Assembly (NCBI GenBank): GCA_004009845.1
Contig: RMBW01000079.1
Coordinates: forward strand, 1 to 64,000
Length of the DNA stretch: 64,000 nucleotides
Source: Davidsoniella eucalypti
Taxonomy: Eukaryota; Ascomycota; Sordariomycetes; Microascales; Ceratocystidaceae
Reading direction: 5' to 3'
The notes beneath the pieces were generated by a model. That model had not been told where the DNA came from, did not search any database, and was given only the letters and a program-made list of their open reading frames with translations. Positions within the stretch are counted from its first letter, which is position 1. Every line of letters begins with the position of its first letter. Below are positions 25,766 to 38,100 of the stretch, piece by piece. The position numbers and the translations under genes are program-made.

Positions 25766-28681
25766 ATGTCTTCAACGATGGCATCTTCTCTCCGGGCTTT
25801 AGCTCTGGTGTCTCTTCTGGCCGCTCCGGCTCTTGCCATCCCGGCTGGTCTCCCTGCCGGACTATACAGCGGTGGCAATGCCAGCGAGCCCGAGCCTGAA
25901 ACTAGCACCAGCTCCTCTAGCACCAGCATTTTCCTATCAACTACCGGTGCTGGTGCTGCCGTGATCTCGTCTGAAGCCGGCCCCTACTCTTTCACCAACT
26001 CTACTTCTGGTGCTGCGGCTGCTACTGGGACCTCTTTTGGCTTCGCTACTGGATTTGGCTCGCCTAGTGATGTAGGCACCGGGGGCTCTTCCATCTTCAC
26101 TGGAAGTGGGACCGGAACTGGAACTGTGGCTTCTTCTACTGGTGGCCCTTATATCTTCCACAACACTACTTCGGGTGTTTCCAACTTCGTCTCGGGAACT
26201 GCCGTGGCTACTGGTAGTGCAGTAGCCTCCAGTGGCATTGATACCATTGTCAACTCGACTTCCAGCTTTGTTATTCTGCCAACTGGCGGATCCTACACCT
26301 TCTCCAATGCAACGGCCACTGGTCTGTCTTCCACTACCCTGTCTGGCACTGCAGTGACACTGCTTGCCGCCGCGGGCTCTACTGGAGCCTCAGCTTCTAC
26401 CGGATTTAGTGCTTCGTCTACCAGTGGCATTTACAACTTCCCTAACTCCACAGCTCCAACGGATATCTTGTCTTCGTCTGCTGTCTCCGGCACTGCCGTG
26501 ACTCTTCTGCCTACTTCTGGCCCGACTGGATCTGCTGTTTCTAGTGGCTTTAGCAGTGTCGCATCGACTAGCGGTTCATATGTGTTCCCGAATGCCACTG
26601 GAACTGGTGCTGTTTCGTCGGTACTTACCACAGGTACTGGCTCTTCCCAGACTGTTATTGTACCTTTGTCTATTGTCTCTGATACCGCAGTGACTCTGCT
26701 GCCTACTTCAGTTCCCATCGGAACTGGTGTCTCTAGCGGCTTCAGCACTGTCTCTCCAACTGGTGGCTCGTACATCTTCCCCAACGCTACTGCAACTGGC
26801 GATGCCTCCTCAGTGTTCACCTCTGGCTCTGGCGGTACTTTGACCAGAACTGCTCCAGTTGGAACTGGCTCTGTAGGAACTTCCTTGACTGAGACTGCTG
26901 CCACTGAGACTACTGGCTCATCGGTCACCACTGATTCTGCTTCTGACTCTGTCACTGGGTCTGCTACATCTGCTACCGCTACGCCTGCCTTTTCCGCTAC
27001 TGCCCGTGGCTGCTATATCGATTCTACCGGTGGTCAACGCGCCTTGTCTGGGCGCTCCACCAGCACATCGACTAACACTGAAGAGAGCTGTGCCGCCTAC
27101 TGCTCGATCTACAAGTACTTTGGTCTTGAGTATGGCTCTGAATGTTGGTGTGGCAACTCTATTGCCGCCAATGCCCCGCTTGCCAATAGTGACTCTGAGT
27201 GCTCGATGCAGTGCTCTGGTGATGCCGAGTCGACTTGTGGTGCCGGTGATCGCATCCAGATCTACCTGACGCCCAACTACGTGACTCCTGAGCCTGCATC
27301 GATCTCCGGTGTGCCTTACCTCGGCTGCTTCCAGGACGGTGCTGCCCGCGTTCTCCCCGGCCGTGCCATCGCTTCGAGTGACATGGACGCCGCCAAGTGC
27401 CAGGAGAACTGTGTTGGGTATCTCTACTTTGGTACCGAGTACGGCGGCGAGTGCTACTGCGGCAACGAAGCCCCTACACTCGTTGCTGATGCTTCCGACT
27501 GCTCCATGACCTGCGCTGGTGACGATAGCGAGCTCTGCGGTGGTCCCAACCGCCTGACCGTCTACGGTCCCCAGCAAGTTACTCAGGACTCGCCACCTGC
27601 TATCGATGCCTTTTCCTTCGAGGGCTGCTACTCTGACAGCACTGGGCGCCGCGTTCTTTCCGGTGCCTTTGCTTCTGCTGGCGACATGACACTAGAGAAG
27701 TGTGCTTCCGAGTGCGCAGGCTATGCCTACTTCGGCGTTGAGTACAGTACTCAGTGCTTCTGCGGTAATGCGCTAGCCAACATCTCCGCTGTTATGCCCC
27801 CTACCGAGTGCACGATGCCCTGTGGCGGCAACTCTGGTGAGGTGTGTGGTGACGCTAGCCGCATCAGCGTGTACTTGGATGCCAACACTGTCGGTGCCGC
27901 TTCTAACCTAAACGAGGTTGACGGCTATGCCTACTCCCAGTGCTGGGTCGACTCGACTGATAACAGCGCCCTTTCCGGCTCCTTCTTCTATGCCACTGAC
28001 ATGACTCTGGAGCAGTGTGCTGCCTTCTGCGGCGGCAAGGGTTACGCTCTTTTCGGTGTCGAGTATGCCACTCAGTGCTACTGCGGCAACGAGCTCTCGT
28101 CTGGCTCGTCTGCCGATGACTCCGACTGCAGCTGGCTATGCGGAGGTAGCTCGACCGAGCTGTGTGGTTCTAGCGGCCGCCTTAGCCTGTACGCCGTCGA
28201 GCCACGCACAGTCAACGGCTGCGGCGACTGGTCCGACGCAGTTTTGCAAGAAGGCAATTTTGAGTGCGGTATTGACGCCTGGACGACTCAGACTAATGGC
28301 GGCACGAGCTACAGCCTTGTTCCTCGCGATGACGATGCCGGTCTTGCTCTGAGCGTGACTAGCAACTACTATATCCTCAAGAAGACGGCCACTGGCTCGC
28401 TATCACAGCTGCTCAACACCGTCTCCGGCACAGCTTACTCGGTTAGCTTCAGCTTCAAGTCGGTCGGCGGCTCGGGTAACACATGGGCCGTCAAGGTTGG
28501 CAGCACAGTCGTGGCCGGATCGGCTCTGACGCCCGGCGCCTTTGCCGACTGGACGACCAAGTCGGGCACGTTTGTGGCTACTGGCAACGACAAGCTTGTG
28601 CTAAGCTTTTCCTCGGATAAAAACTCGTACGCTACTTATAACATCGACAACATTGTCGTCACGGCTTCGGTAGTCAACTAA
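25766..28681 (+). CDS. Secreted four-WSC-domain wall protein with glycosylated repeat stalk
   Basis: Single-exon gene, 971 residues. A GTG six bases upstream is in frame, but the ATG at 25766 is the sensible start. Order: signal peptide at about 1-24 ending in Ala-Leu-Ala; Ser/Thr/Gly-rich stalk to about residue 410 with six copies of a (G/S)G(P/S/I)Yx F(x)N(S/A/T)T motif at residues 71, 126, 174, 220, 269 and 333; four WSC domains at about 413-503, 518-606, 616-706 and 720-813, each with the spaced cysteines and a CxCGN core; then a 155-residue C-terminal module (817-971) that starts like carbohydrate-binding domains (EGNFE...W). WSC domains bind glucans or are found on wall sensors and copper-radical oxidases. 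No transmembrane helix or GPI tail is visible, so this is not a classical Wsc1-type stress sensor but more likely a secreted polysaccharide-binding protein. Role inferred from domains only. Confidence 0.93.
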   Translation: MSSTMASSLRALALVSLLAAPALAIPAGLPAGLYSGGNASEPEPETSTSSSSTSIFLSTTGAGAAVISSEAGPYSFTNSTSGAAAATGTSFGFATGFGSPSDVGTGGSSIFTGSGTGTGTVASSTGGPYIFHNTTSGVSNFVSGTAVATGSAVASSGIDTIVNSTSSFVILPTGGSYTFSNATATGLSSTTLSGTAVTLLAAAGSTGASASTGFSASSTSGIYNFPNSTAPTDILSSSAVSGTAVTLLPTSGPTGSAVSSGFSSVASTSGSYVFPNATGTGAVSSVLTTGTGSSQTVIVPLSIVSDTAVTLLPTSVPIGTGVSSGFSTVSPTGGSYIFPNATATGDASSVFTSGSGGTLTRTAPVGTGSVGTSLTETAATETTGSSVTTDSASDSVTGSATSATATPAFSATARGCYIDSTGGQRALSGRSTSTSTNTEESCAAYCSIYKYFGLEYGSECWCGNSIAANAPLANSDSECSMQCSGDAESTCGAGDRIQIYLTPNYVTPEPASISGVPYLGCFQDGAARVLPGRAIASSDMDAAKCQENCVGYLYFGTEYGGECYCGNEAPTLVADASDCSMTCAGDDSELCGGPNRLTVYGPQQVTQDSPPAIDAFSFEGCYSDSTGRRVLSGAFASAGDMTLEKCASECAGYAYFGVEYSTQCFCGNALANISAVMPPTECTMPCGGNSGEVCGDASRISVYLDANTVGAASNLNEVDGYAYSQCWVDSTDNSALSGSFFYATDMTLEQCAAFCGGKGYALFGVEYATQCYCGNELSSGSSADDSDCSWLCGGSSTELCGSSGRLSLYAVEPRTVNGCGDWSDAVLQEGNFECGIDAWTTQTNGGTSYSLVPRDDDAGLALSVTSNYYILKKTATGSLSQLLNTVSGTAYSVSFSFKSVGGSGNTWAVKVGSTVVAGSALTPGAFADWTTKSGTFVATGNDKLVLSFSSDKNSYATYNIDNIVVTASVVN
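25976..26791 (+). repeat. Sixfold degenerate coding repeat with N-glycosylation sequons
   Basis: Inside the WSC-protein stalk the motif Gly-Gly/Ser-x-Tyr-x-Phe-x-Asn-x-Thr recurs six times with spacings of 55, 48, 46, 49 and 64 residues. Every copy carries an Asn-x-Ser/Thr sequon. Between copies three to six the phrase Thr-Ala-Val-Thr-Leu-Leu also repeats. This indicates expansion by internal duplication of a unit of about 48 residues. Confidence 0.85.
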
Positions 28682-30295
28682 GCAAGTTACGGTTAGGTGC
28701 TGCACGTGCTATTCATACAGATACTGGATTAGATTGTAGTAGTTAGGGTTAGGTGATGGTTTCTTGGCTATGATGCTTCTTGACGTTCTTTCTCTATGTT
28801 TTTCTTTTTTCTTCTTCTTTTTCTTTTGTCGCCGATATTATGGTCTCTCTTCGTCCTTTAATTTCTACGTACATATTCTAATTTAACTAAGGATTCTGTT
28901 CCAAACCTACCGCCCATCAACGTGAAATATAGTCATGTATCTCTCTCGCCTCTAGCCACTCATGATGCTAGGCTCTTGATTCTCCAGCTATGTAACGGCC
29001 GTACGCAATCCCTTGTTGGAGAGAAGAACTGTGAAGAAAGCAGTGTGCCTTGCAAATATATAGTTGTATGTACGCTGCTCTTTTAGTACAACTTCCACTG
29101 CTTTCTGCACCATGTTCGATCTAGTGTCGTCTTTTCTTTTTCTTTTTCGAGGCCCACCTTTTTAGCGATAAGTCTAGTAGGCCTATCTAAGCGATACAAT
29201 GCAGCCCATGTGATTGATTGCATACTGTACTATAAAACCGCGCTAATCAAGCAGTGTCCAGCATGTGTCACGATAGGCGGCAGGACGGGATTCCTTCCGG
29301 ACACCAAAAGTTAGAACGACCGAGTACTAGAGACGCCGGAAATATATCCGATGGATTTGTGCGAAGTAGTCTGAGATAAACTATCAAATGAACTAACATG
29401 GGAGCCCGTCTATGAGCCGTCGCATTGTTGGCTGGCTTTCACCTACAGTTATAAGAAGAAGCTAAGCCCAGGGAAGCAGAGACTGGGCAGGTAATGGTGT
29501 GATGTCGAACTATCAAGACGGAAGCGATAGAAATAATCACATGTCTATCTGCCTGAAGAAAGACAGAAGACGGAGAAACATTGGACAGTATAGCCCCAAC
29601 TGACTCTACCGTGGCCACATGCAAGTACCTATACTAGCCAGACAATATGGCTCTATATGCTGTATGTACAGTCCTTCACACTCCAGGGAGGAAATATGAC
29701 GAAAAGGACATGACAAATACGATAGGGCCGCACGCTTGAGGCCAAGGACATAAATGCAAGGCAGATAAACATAGATATGCACGAGTGCAGAGATTGTGAC
29801 TGTGATTCCTCAGCACTGCATCGAGGAGAGGGCTACTTTGTATATGTGGGCGCTACAGGCGGAGAAGAGGAAAAGAAGACTAAGACCAATGACGAAAAGA
29901 CTAAGACGAGAAGGAAACCTTGGCTTCAGGCAAAATCCAGACGCATATATTATGCCGATAGCCTTTGTGGCACCAATCACATCTACTCACTATATCGTAT
30001 TGTGCTGTGTTTATGTATAACTGCATACGACGTATTAGGCAAGGATTGCATTTAGTTCGCAGCTTCCTAACTTGTCTCCGTCTCTCTGGTCTATCCGGAT
30101 TCTTCATCTTGACTTGTTTTTATTTATTTTCTTTCCCTCGGATTATCCTGCTACGCCCGAAACTTACCTTTCCACCGTCGAACAAACCATTGGACAGATT
30201 CCGCTACTATCATCATCCCACACACCGTTCTCTTTTCCGTCGCGACATCACTCTCTCGTCGACAAGACTAGGAAGGCATCTCAACCTCTCTAGCC
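28682..30295. other. Intergenic, 3' region of the WSC gene and 5' region of the methyltransferase gene
   Basis: Contains a T-rich likely 3' UTR after the WSC gene (28790-28870) and a pyrimidine-rich leader before 30296. A short telomere-like TTAGGGTTAGG occurs at 28743-28753. No open frame has a recognisable domain. Confidence 0.6.
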
Positions 30296-31945
30296 ATGCC
30301 TTCGCCAGAGCCAGAGTCCAAGGCTACGTCGCCTTCCGGGCCTTCGTCGCCTAACGCCACCACTCGCTCAGAGCCTCGCGTGCGCTCGCCTGCTAAAAGC
30401 CGGACGCACAGTAGCAAAGACAAGTCGTCGTCAGCGTCACCCGAACGCCATGAACAGCTCGGCCTCGGCGACATCGAAGTGGTGCGTACTACCATTACCT
30501 GGCTGGGGAGATCTTGAGAAGCCCGTGACACATCCCACTTTCTATCCGCAACAATGCTAACAGGTGCATATCTCTTTAGGATACCTTCAGCGACTCAGAG
30601 TCTGCGATAGACATGGGGTGAGCACGAAGATATACCTAGCACTAGATATGCTTCTAGTTATCTCAATATTAAGACCGTTATGGCCTGCAAGCGCTAACAT
30701 TCTACGCAATACCAGCTCTGTTGTCACGGACACCAGCTCCCTAAAAACTTCTATTCTGGCCTACAAATGGGAAAATGGCCGTCGCTATCATGCGTACTCT
30801 GATGGCGCCTATTAGTGAGTGGCACACCTGTATTGCCAGTCCGTGTTTATCTCTTGATGCTAACAGTCCTGTTTTCTGCCTAGTGCCGCTAATGATGAGC
30901 GTCAACAAGAAGCCGAGGACCTCATGTGAGTTTTGCTTCATACGAGTGCATATGTGACATAAATCACCAACTAACTCTGGAATCACGAAGGCACGAGATG
31001 TTCTCCATTGTCGTGGGGCAACCCCTCGATGCGCCTATAAATCACGAAAGCATAGGCAAAGTTCTTGACCTCGGCTGTGGAACCGGTCAATGGGCCATGT
31101 AAGTCCCTTTACTAAGTCATTGAGTCTCATTCAACAACACGACTAACTAAAACCAATCGATAGAGAGTTTGCAGATGATCATCCAGGTGCCGACGTGCTC
31201 GGTGTCGATCTCTCTCCAATCCAGCCTAGCTTTGTGCCCACCAACTGTCGCTTTGAGGTCGATGACATCAACAAAGAATGGACATACCCGACGGATTGCT
31301 ATGATCTCGTCCATTTACGTGCCTTGACAGGCTGTGTGCCCGACTGGCCCGAACTGTACAAGAAAGCCTTTGCGGTTCTGAAGCCCGGTGGCTTCATCGA
31401 GCACGTCGAGCTGTTTGGTGTAGCGCGTAGTGACGATGGATCATTACTGTCCGGGTCACCACTGACGCGCTGGGTCGACGAGTTTGTCAAGATCGGCGCT
31501 GCTATGGGCAAAAACTTCTTCTTTGCCGAGAAGATGAAGGAGAATATGGAGGCTGCCGGCTTCACAACCACGTACAAGAAGCTCAAGGTTCCCATCGGCC
31601 CGTGGCCAAAGGACCCAAGTATGAAGATGTGGGGTCTCTGGAACCGACAGTTCTTGGTCCAAGGTCTTGAGGGCTTTGCTGTCCGCGGGCTGACGGACGT
31701 GTGCCATGTATGTCTCTTTTCAAATTTTGCTTCTATATTTCTATCGAACTCAATGGCTAACACGATTCAGTATAAATATGAAGAAGCTCAAGTCTTTATT
31801 GGCCAAGTACGCAACCAACTGTTAGACATCAAAGTCCACTCTTATATCGATCTGTAAGTAAACGTCCATCATTTGTACCAAATGCAAGGCTAATCAATAA
31901 ATACTATTAGTGTCATCTGCTGCGGAGAGAAGCCGGCAGAATAGA
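30296..31945 (+). CDS. LaeA-like SAM-dependent methyltransferase
   Basis: Class I S-adenosylmethionine-dependent methyltransferase of the large LaeA-like/TAM group in filamentous fungi; the substrate of this member is unknown. Eight exons, all with canonical junctions: 30296-30481, 30580-30617, 30716-30814, 30884-30925, 30991-31098, 31164-31707, 31771-31853, 31912-31945, giving 377 residues. Seen: a disordered Ser/Pro/Lys-rich N-terminus (residues 1-60), an acidic Asp/Ser patch, the family signature Glu-Asn-Gly-Arg-x-Tyr-His, an NDERQ segment, SAM motif I at residue 146 onwards (VLDLGCGTGQWAI), an acidic motif after the next strand (GVDLSPIQP), and the LKPGGFIEHVE strand and loop. Length and order fit the family. 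It is convergent with the GPI-protein gene 460 bp downstream. No secondary-metabolite gene lies near, so a pathway-specific role has no support. Confidence 0.92.
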
Positions 31946-32405
31946 GGAAGGCCGATATTCATCTCTCTATGTTTCTAGAGATATGACGAGTTATAATGCA
32001 TATATATCCATCAATAACATTCATGCGTAGCTAATTCAACTCTTTACTTTACTGACCCAATTCTTGCAAACAAATCTCTGGAACGACACATGTAGGTTAT
32101 GTTATATGTATTTATTTGTATTGAGATACACGCCACTGGCTGTGGAGGAACAGATGAGGCCATCATGTACATCATGAAAGGCCTATATCTATCTGTTCCA
32201 GTCGATAAAAGTAAACAGTCATTAAAAGATATCCGGAGGAAAAGAAAGAAAACAATAAAACAGCCAATATGCAAAACAAGAACATGGACCCTCGAAGATA
32301 ATCATCCAAGCCCATATGCCAAACAAAGCAGGAACCCCCGAAATTCACAATTCCGGGGCCTACAGGTGAGAAAATAAACAAATGCACGTCAAAGATGTCT
32401 ACAAT
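31946..32405. other. Shared 3' intergenic region between convergent genes
   Basis: A 460-bp spacer between the stop codons of the methyltransferase (+) and the GPI-protein gene (-). It should hold both 3' UTRs. Overlapping small frames on both strands show no coding character. Confidence 0.65.
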
Positions 32406-32959
32406 CTAGATCAGGGCAGCAATGGCAGCGACGATAGCAGCACCGGCGGGCACGGCAACAGCACCGGCGCCGCTCTCGACGGTGGAAGCAGTGTTGGCGG
32501 CTGTAGAACCCGAGCTAGTTCTAGTAGAAGAGCTGCTGCTGGTAGTAGCAGAGACGGTAGCAGAGGCGGTAGCACCGGTGCCAGAAACAGCTGAGGCGGT
32601 GGTTTTGGTGCTGGCGTATTGAGAGGCGGCGTTGCAGTAGGAAACGACCTGCTGCTGGGCAGATGGCGCACGGGTGTCGTTGGGGCAGTTGTTGTAGCAG
32701 CTAGAGAAGAAGCGTTAGACGATGTGAGCCTATAGATGTACGTACATCAACCTTTGTCCCATGTTATTGGGTTGGGAACTCACGTAGCAATGTCGGTGTA
32801 GACGGCGCACAGGCAAGAGTAGTCGTTGCTGCCGCAGTTGTCGACACGGGGAGTCAGAGACTCCAGGCAGGCCTCGACGATGTTCTCGGCAGCGCAGTCC
32901 TCGGCGACAACACTGACAGCCGAGACGGCGAGGAAAAGAGCAGCAGAGAAGAACTTCAT
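32406..32959 (-). CDS. GPI-anchored Ser/Thr-rich protein with CFEM-like 8-cysteine domain
   Basis: Predicted small cell-wall or plasma-membrane protein of 156 residues. Two exons on the minus strand: 32959-32784 and 32700-32406, with GTGAGT donor, CTAAC branch and CTAG acceptor. Seen: signal peptide at about 1-19; a domain with eight cysteines up to about residue 82 including a Ser-Cys-Leu-Cys pair preceded by Asn-Asp, resembling CFEM but with wider spacing between the first two cysteines; a Ser/Thr/Ala-rich stalk; and a hydrophobic C-terminal tail preceded by small residues, typical of a GPI-attachment signal. CFEM proteins can bind haem or act at the wall; whether this one does is unknown because the match to CFEM is partial. 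It could equally be called a generic GPI-anchored serine-rich protein. Confidence 0.87.
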
Positions 32960-33137
32960 GGTGAGTGGTTTGAGGGTTAATTAGATATTAGGGTTGGAAG
33001 TGTATTAAGGTCGTGAATAAGAAAGAGTTGGTCGTAATAAAAATGACAGAAAAGAATGAGATGATGATGTACCGTAAGATGGATGAGGAAGAAAAGGAAA
33101 AGAGAGAGTGAGGCTTTCGAAGGATATCCAGAGGATA

Positions 33138-33144
33138 TTATATA
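33138..33144 (-). promoter_or_regulatory. Probable TATA box of the GPI-protein gene
   Basis: TATATAA on the minus strand, about 180 bp before the ATG at 32959, a spacing close to that seen at the WSC gene. Assignment is by position and sequence only. Confidence 0.35.
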
Positions 33145-35153
33145 GATGTGAGAATTGGTGACAAGGGAGAAAGACTTTTAAGCACGACTTACATATATGA
33201 GGGATCTTGGCGCGCTGAAATACCAGTGACACTGACTAACACTCAAAGCGCCTTTTTTATTCCCCCGAGCTAGACATTACATTGAATGAAGCCATAGTTA
33301 CATGGTAAAAGTAAATAAACATTAAATCCCCAAGTTAAATTGCTTTAAATTATCGACGAGTAGCCGAGAGGTTGAGAGAGTCGGACCAACCATGCTGGCA
33401 GAAACACCACTATGTAATGATCAATATTTCACTATATTATAGTAGGAGCTTCTTTATTTTATCTTTCTTCTCTATGCTCTTTTATTGAACGAGGCCGTAT
33501 GTTCTTCGAACCGAGCCGAGCACGATCATATCTCCACCACGCTAAGCAAGGCTTTTTTTATTTTCTTTTTTTATAGCTAATGCTCGGATATTGTAGTATC
33601 TCTTTGATGAGCCAAGATGGCAGTTTGTAGCTCGAACCAGCTACTGCTCCTACTGTTCAGTACAGGCTATACCTACCTGCTACTTACTTATTGGACATGG
33701 CTATAGAAAGAGATACATATAAACACAGGATAGCTCGACAGTGCTTTTCGTTGGCCATGGGCGTAACAGCACATATCCGTGCCAAGGCATCCCAAAGCTG
33801 GTCTTGCGATCCTTCGTATTCTGTATTAATCATATCAGGTTCCCAAAGACAAGTTTGGGGGAGGGGAAACAGAAAAAAAAAAAAAAAAAATTCGTGGTGG
33901 TACCATAGCAAAAGTTCGTATCTGCGCCTTTACTCCTACTTTTTTTCCTGTTCGATATTGTCTTTTTTTCTTTTTTTTGCCTCTCTTTTTTTTTTAGAGG
34001 AAAGTAGCATTTGAGCCGTATGGAATGAACTTCTTAGTTGCTTTCAATATTCCATGTTACAGAATGAACACTCGACGATGCAGAGGTCAGGATAAAGAAA
34101 GAATAAGAAAATATGTACATATGTTTGATCCCTCAAGGTTCACGCTATGAATGCTCCCGGCAAATATTCTAAAGTAGTTTTTTTTTTTTTTTTTTTTTTC
34201 TTGCTTACCATACATTACTAGGAAGGAATCTTAAAAGCTAAAGCACAACAGAGTTTGCCACTAAAAAACGAGCTTGCATAGTTTATCCTCGTTTTGCTCC
34301 TCTTGTAGTCTTAATTTGTACGCCGAAGTATCATCGTAATCCGAGACCTCCACTGCATACGAGAATGATAGCTCTTGGATCTAGAATATCGGCCCAGATA
34401 CCATTTAATTATCACATCGTTCTATACATGTTGTATAGTTCCCTTGGCTCTCTATTAAACTTGTTCTATGACAGTAGCAGGGTGAAAAAGGCCGGTGCGG
34501 TGCCACAGCAAGGTCCTTGATTCATATTAGACAGTGATAAGTCAAGCAGAAATAAGATTACAAGCATCCATTCACATGAAATTTATAAGTATTGTGCTTG
34601 AGACCTTGTATGTCAGCCCGACCAGCTAGAACTAGATCATTCCACCAAATAAACAAAAAGGACCTGAGTAAACAACCAAGACAGGGGGGGGCCTTGGAGA
34701 AGCAAAAAAGCAAATAACTAATATATAGCTTGGTCACTTTTGCCTATCTAGCCTTTCTTTTACTTACGGCGAGTTTGGTCTGTCTTAAAGCCCGCTTCTC
34801 TAGCCTTAGTGACGATGATGATACCATGTGCCTTGATCTAAACGAAGCACGATCGTAAGCCAATGATATGGATCTATACACGAGCTCGTTTACGAATCTT
34901 CGTGATCTGTATATATCTACGTATTATATACATATGTGTTTAGTTGTGATACACAAGCAGGAAAGTCACTGCCTGGTCGTCAAAGAAGGCCAACTAACTA
35001 TTCGTCTCGCTCCCAGATTTGTCGATGAATTGGGACGGCAACTGAAAAAGTAAACTTGTAAACAAACATTTGCCAGTCAATCCATGTTCTAACTTGGCAC
35101 TTGCAAATCGCGCTCCATCGAAGTGAAAAAGAAGAAATAAAATAAAATAAATA

Positions 35154-35177
35154 GTCACGGTCAGGGTCACGGTCACG
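35154..35177. repeat. Hexamer repeat GTCACG, four units
   Basis: Four consecutive hexamers of GTCACG type, the second altered to GTCAGG. Short and non-coding. Confidence 0.8.
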
Positions 35178-38100
35178 GTTACAATATGGGGAAATCATCC
35201 ACAGGCCTGTGCTGCAACGGACGATATTTTCAATCTTCTTTTCCTGATGGATAGCTCGTTTAGTCATCCGTGCTAGAAAAGAAGACGAAAAAGAAAAAAA
35301 GAGAAAAAAGATGGATAATTTGGATATCTAATAGTATGATATCATGAAGTCGTCCACGCGCTTGACAGAGCGTTTGACAAACAAAAGCCAAAGGGCGAAC
35401 GACGGCGATTCAAACATACAAAGAAAAACAAGCCCATGTTTGTTTTCTTTTTTTTTTCAAAATACCGTGCCATATTAAATTTCCCGAGACGGATTGCCCT
35501 GGTCCCCCGATGTGACTATGTAGCTATGGATCCTTGGGCTATCAACCTTCTCCAGCTTTCCCTATCTTTCTCCGATTAAGCTTCTTACTCGAATGGCAAC
35601 AGTATGGTACAAACAGACATTTACAACTATAGCGAAGCCTACAGGCGGTCAAGCAAACAAACAACGTTGCAGAGCTGTGACGGTTCAGCTAAGCAGCCCG
35701 TAAAAGAAAATGATAAGAAGCAGAAGCATTCAAAGGCCAGTCCGGAATCCATCTCGATGGTGACGTTGGAGCTGGAATATACCCCTGATTTGTTGTTAGT
35801 TGGTGCTGTTCGGTGTATAAGATATAGCAGAATATAGCATGAAAAAAAAAATACAGTAACAGTACAACCTAGCCTATTGTAACCCTAGGGAGCCATGATA
35901 TGTATTTGGCACGCTGTTGCAATTCACACGGCGAATCCCAACATGCCATCAGCGTCTCCCTTACTTGCGCCCGATCTGTCTGCCTCCCTTGTTCTTGTTT
36001 CTTTTTTGTCTTGTGTGATAATTAGGTTCAACTACATGTGACTTGTCCTGTTCTCTGGAAAACCCAACAGCCAAACGGACATGGCCAGAATGGTCAGTCT
36101 CTGGTGCTTCTTGGAGTTCACGTACGAGGCTTGCAAGTTGTTGGAGAACGGCCAGCCACATCTTTCTAAACTATGTGGTATCACTGGCTTGATAGTGTAT
36201 AGCTATTATATATATATCATATTATGCGCAGTATTCCTATGCCGATCAAGATGCATTCCAACCAGGATCGTCTTCTACGTGGCTGCAAATTCCCAAGCCA
36301 AGTGCCGGTAAATAAATATACCTACTTATATACAGATATGTATGTACAAATCTCGGGAGGTTGGACAACAACATGCCCGCCCATACTACGTATGTACAGA
36401 TATCTATATTCCACATCTGTGCTTCTTGCCTCTGCATGTTTACGCTTTCAGCCCAGAACTGGAACACAGATCGAGCCTAGGACAGACACGCTTGGTTACC
36501 GCAACCCCATAGTTCCATAGCGTTGATGGCTCAGCAGCATACATGTGATGCAGAAGATGCATATATCTATCCACTATGTTCGTAGCTCCATGGCTGTTCC
36601 TAGCATATAACATTGTTCGTCCTCTCTCAATACCAAGCTTAGTAAATCACAGGTGATCTACCATCCCTATGGTCCCCCTTCCACTCCAGCAGTCACTTTC
36701 CAATGTACTATGGACTGCAAGCCACTGGAACCAATAGGATTTTTCTTTAGTCATTCTCTCCGCGACCCATGCTGCCCTTTTACATATCTGTCAAATGATC
36801 CATGAAATACAGACCAAAGAAGAAAAGAAATCTCCTGGGAGATCTTCACGAAAAGAAACGTCTATAGTTGTAAAGCACACAAAAACCAAGAGGCTGCCTT
36901 TTTTTTTTATCTTTTTTTTTTTTTTTTTTTTTTTATACGTCAGAGACTGACAGGCTTGGTATGACATCTTGCCCGTCTGGATAAAGCCTCTCCCTGTATA
37001 GCTAAAGGACCGCGGCAAGTAGTCTTTTGTATCAAGACCATGCCTAGCCACATTGACTTGTTCGTGGCATATCCTGCTTCTTCTTGATGAAATAACGATG
37101 TGCGTCTCTGTTCTCTCGGTATCGTCGGGTACAAACCTAGAACTAGCTGTTTGTATTAGTAGAAGGTTTATTGTCTCAAAGCCATACTTATTGTCTGTCC
37201 GTCAACAACATTAACATGATACATTCTATAAAACAAGACTCTGGCTTCTTGTTCTTCGGCCTTTCCATCTGGGGAATATCCGGTTGTTGCTAAACTACCA
37301 TTTCTTATGGATTGGTGCAATGTCATGTTGAAGCAACAGTATGTGCAGCCTTGCACGTAGTTCTCCTTAATATGTGCATAGTTCCAACAACTAAAGCAAC
37401 AAAATCTGCGTTAGTCCCCTCAAGCAGATCTAAAACTCACCTATGACTTACATATGGCACTCCCGTTTATTCAGTTGATGTATCAGCTCTTACTATGTCT
37501 CTACTACATATCTCGCCTCAGGGTACAACCAGGATATGATTCATGTGGTTAGTGACCCTGATCCAAATACCAGCGATGAATGCATGTCTCATTTAATCTC
37601 CAAAAGTCCAACACACATTATATGCACATCTGAATAAGTTGTCACTGGATTCTCTATCCTGATACCCAAAAGTAGGCACATCATGACATTCAGGGCAACT
37701 CCTGGACCAACCATATATGTACGAGATAAAACCAGAAAGTTCAGATCGTCGTTTGTCAGTCTTTATATGAATAGACATGTTTTTTTTTCGGTATGCGTGC
37801 ACAGGTGTTCATCAGTGTTGATACTTCAAGGTAGAAAATAGCAGGTATATAAGGATATTAATGTTCTGGTTACGTGGAGGATAGTATCTGACTTCCAAGA
37901 AATGGCAAAATGTATCGAAGTGACAGTTCCTATTGATGGACTGATAGTAATAGTGTATGATGACGAGAAAACAAAGAAGGAAAATAGAATATGGCAAATT
38001 GTAAGATGGATCCAGTAACCCAAGATAAAAAGACGCAGAAAGAAATGAAACAAGAAGGGAAAAACAGAAAATACGAGAGACGAAGAAAACTGTCTGAGGG

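Noticed and set aside
26431..27577. Two antisense frames (174 and 219 codons) under the WSC gene
   Set aside because: They mirror the Thr/Ser/Gly repeats of the sense gene and have no domain or promoter.
28743..28753. Telomere-like TTAGGGTTAGG after the WSC gene
   Set aside because: Fewer than two full units inside unique sequence; easily a chance match, not a telomere or a fusion scar.
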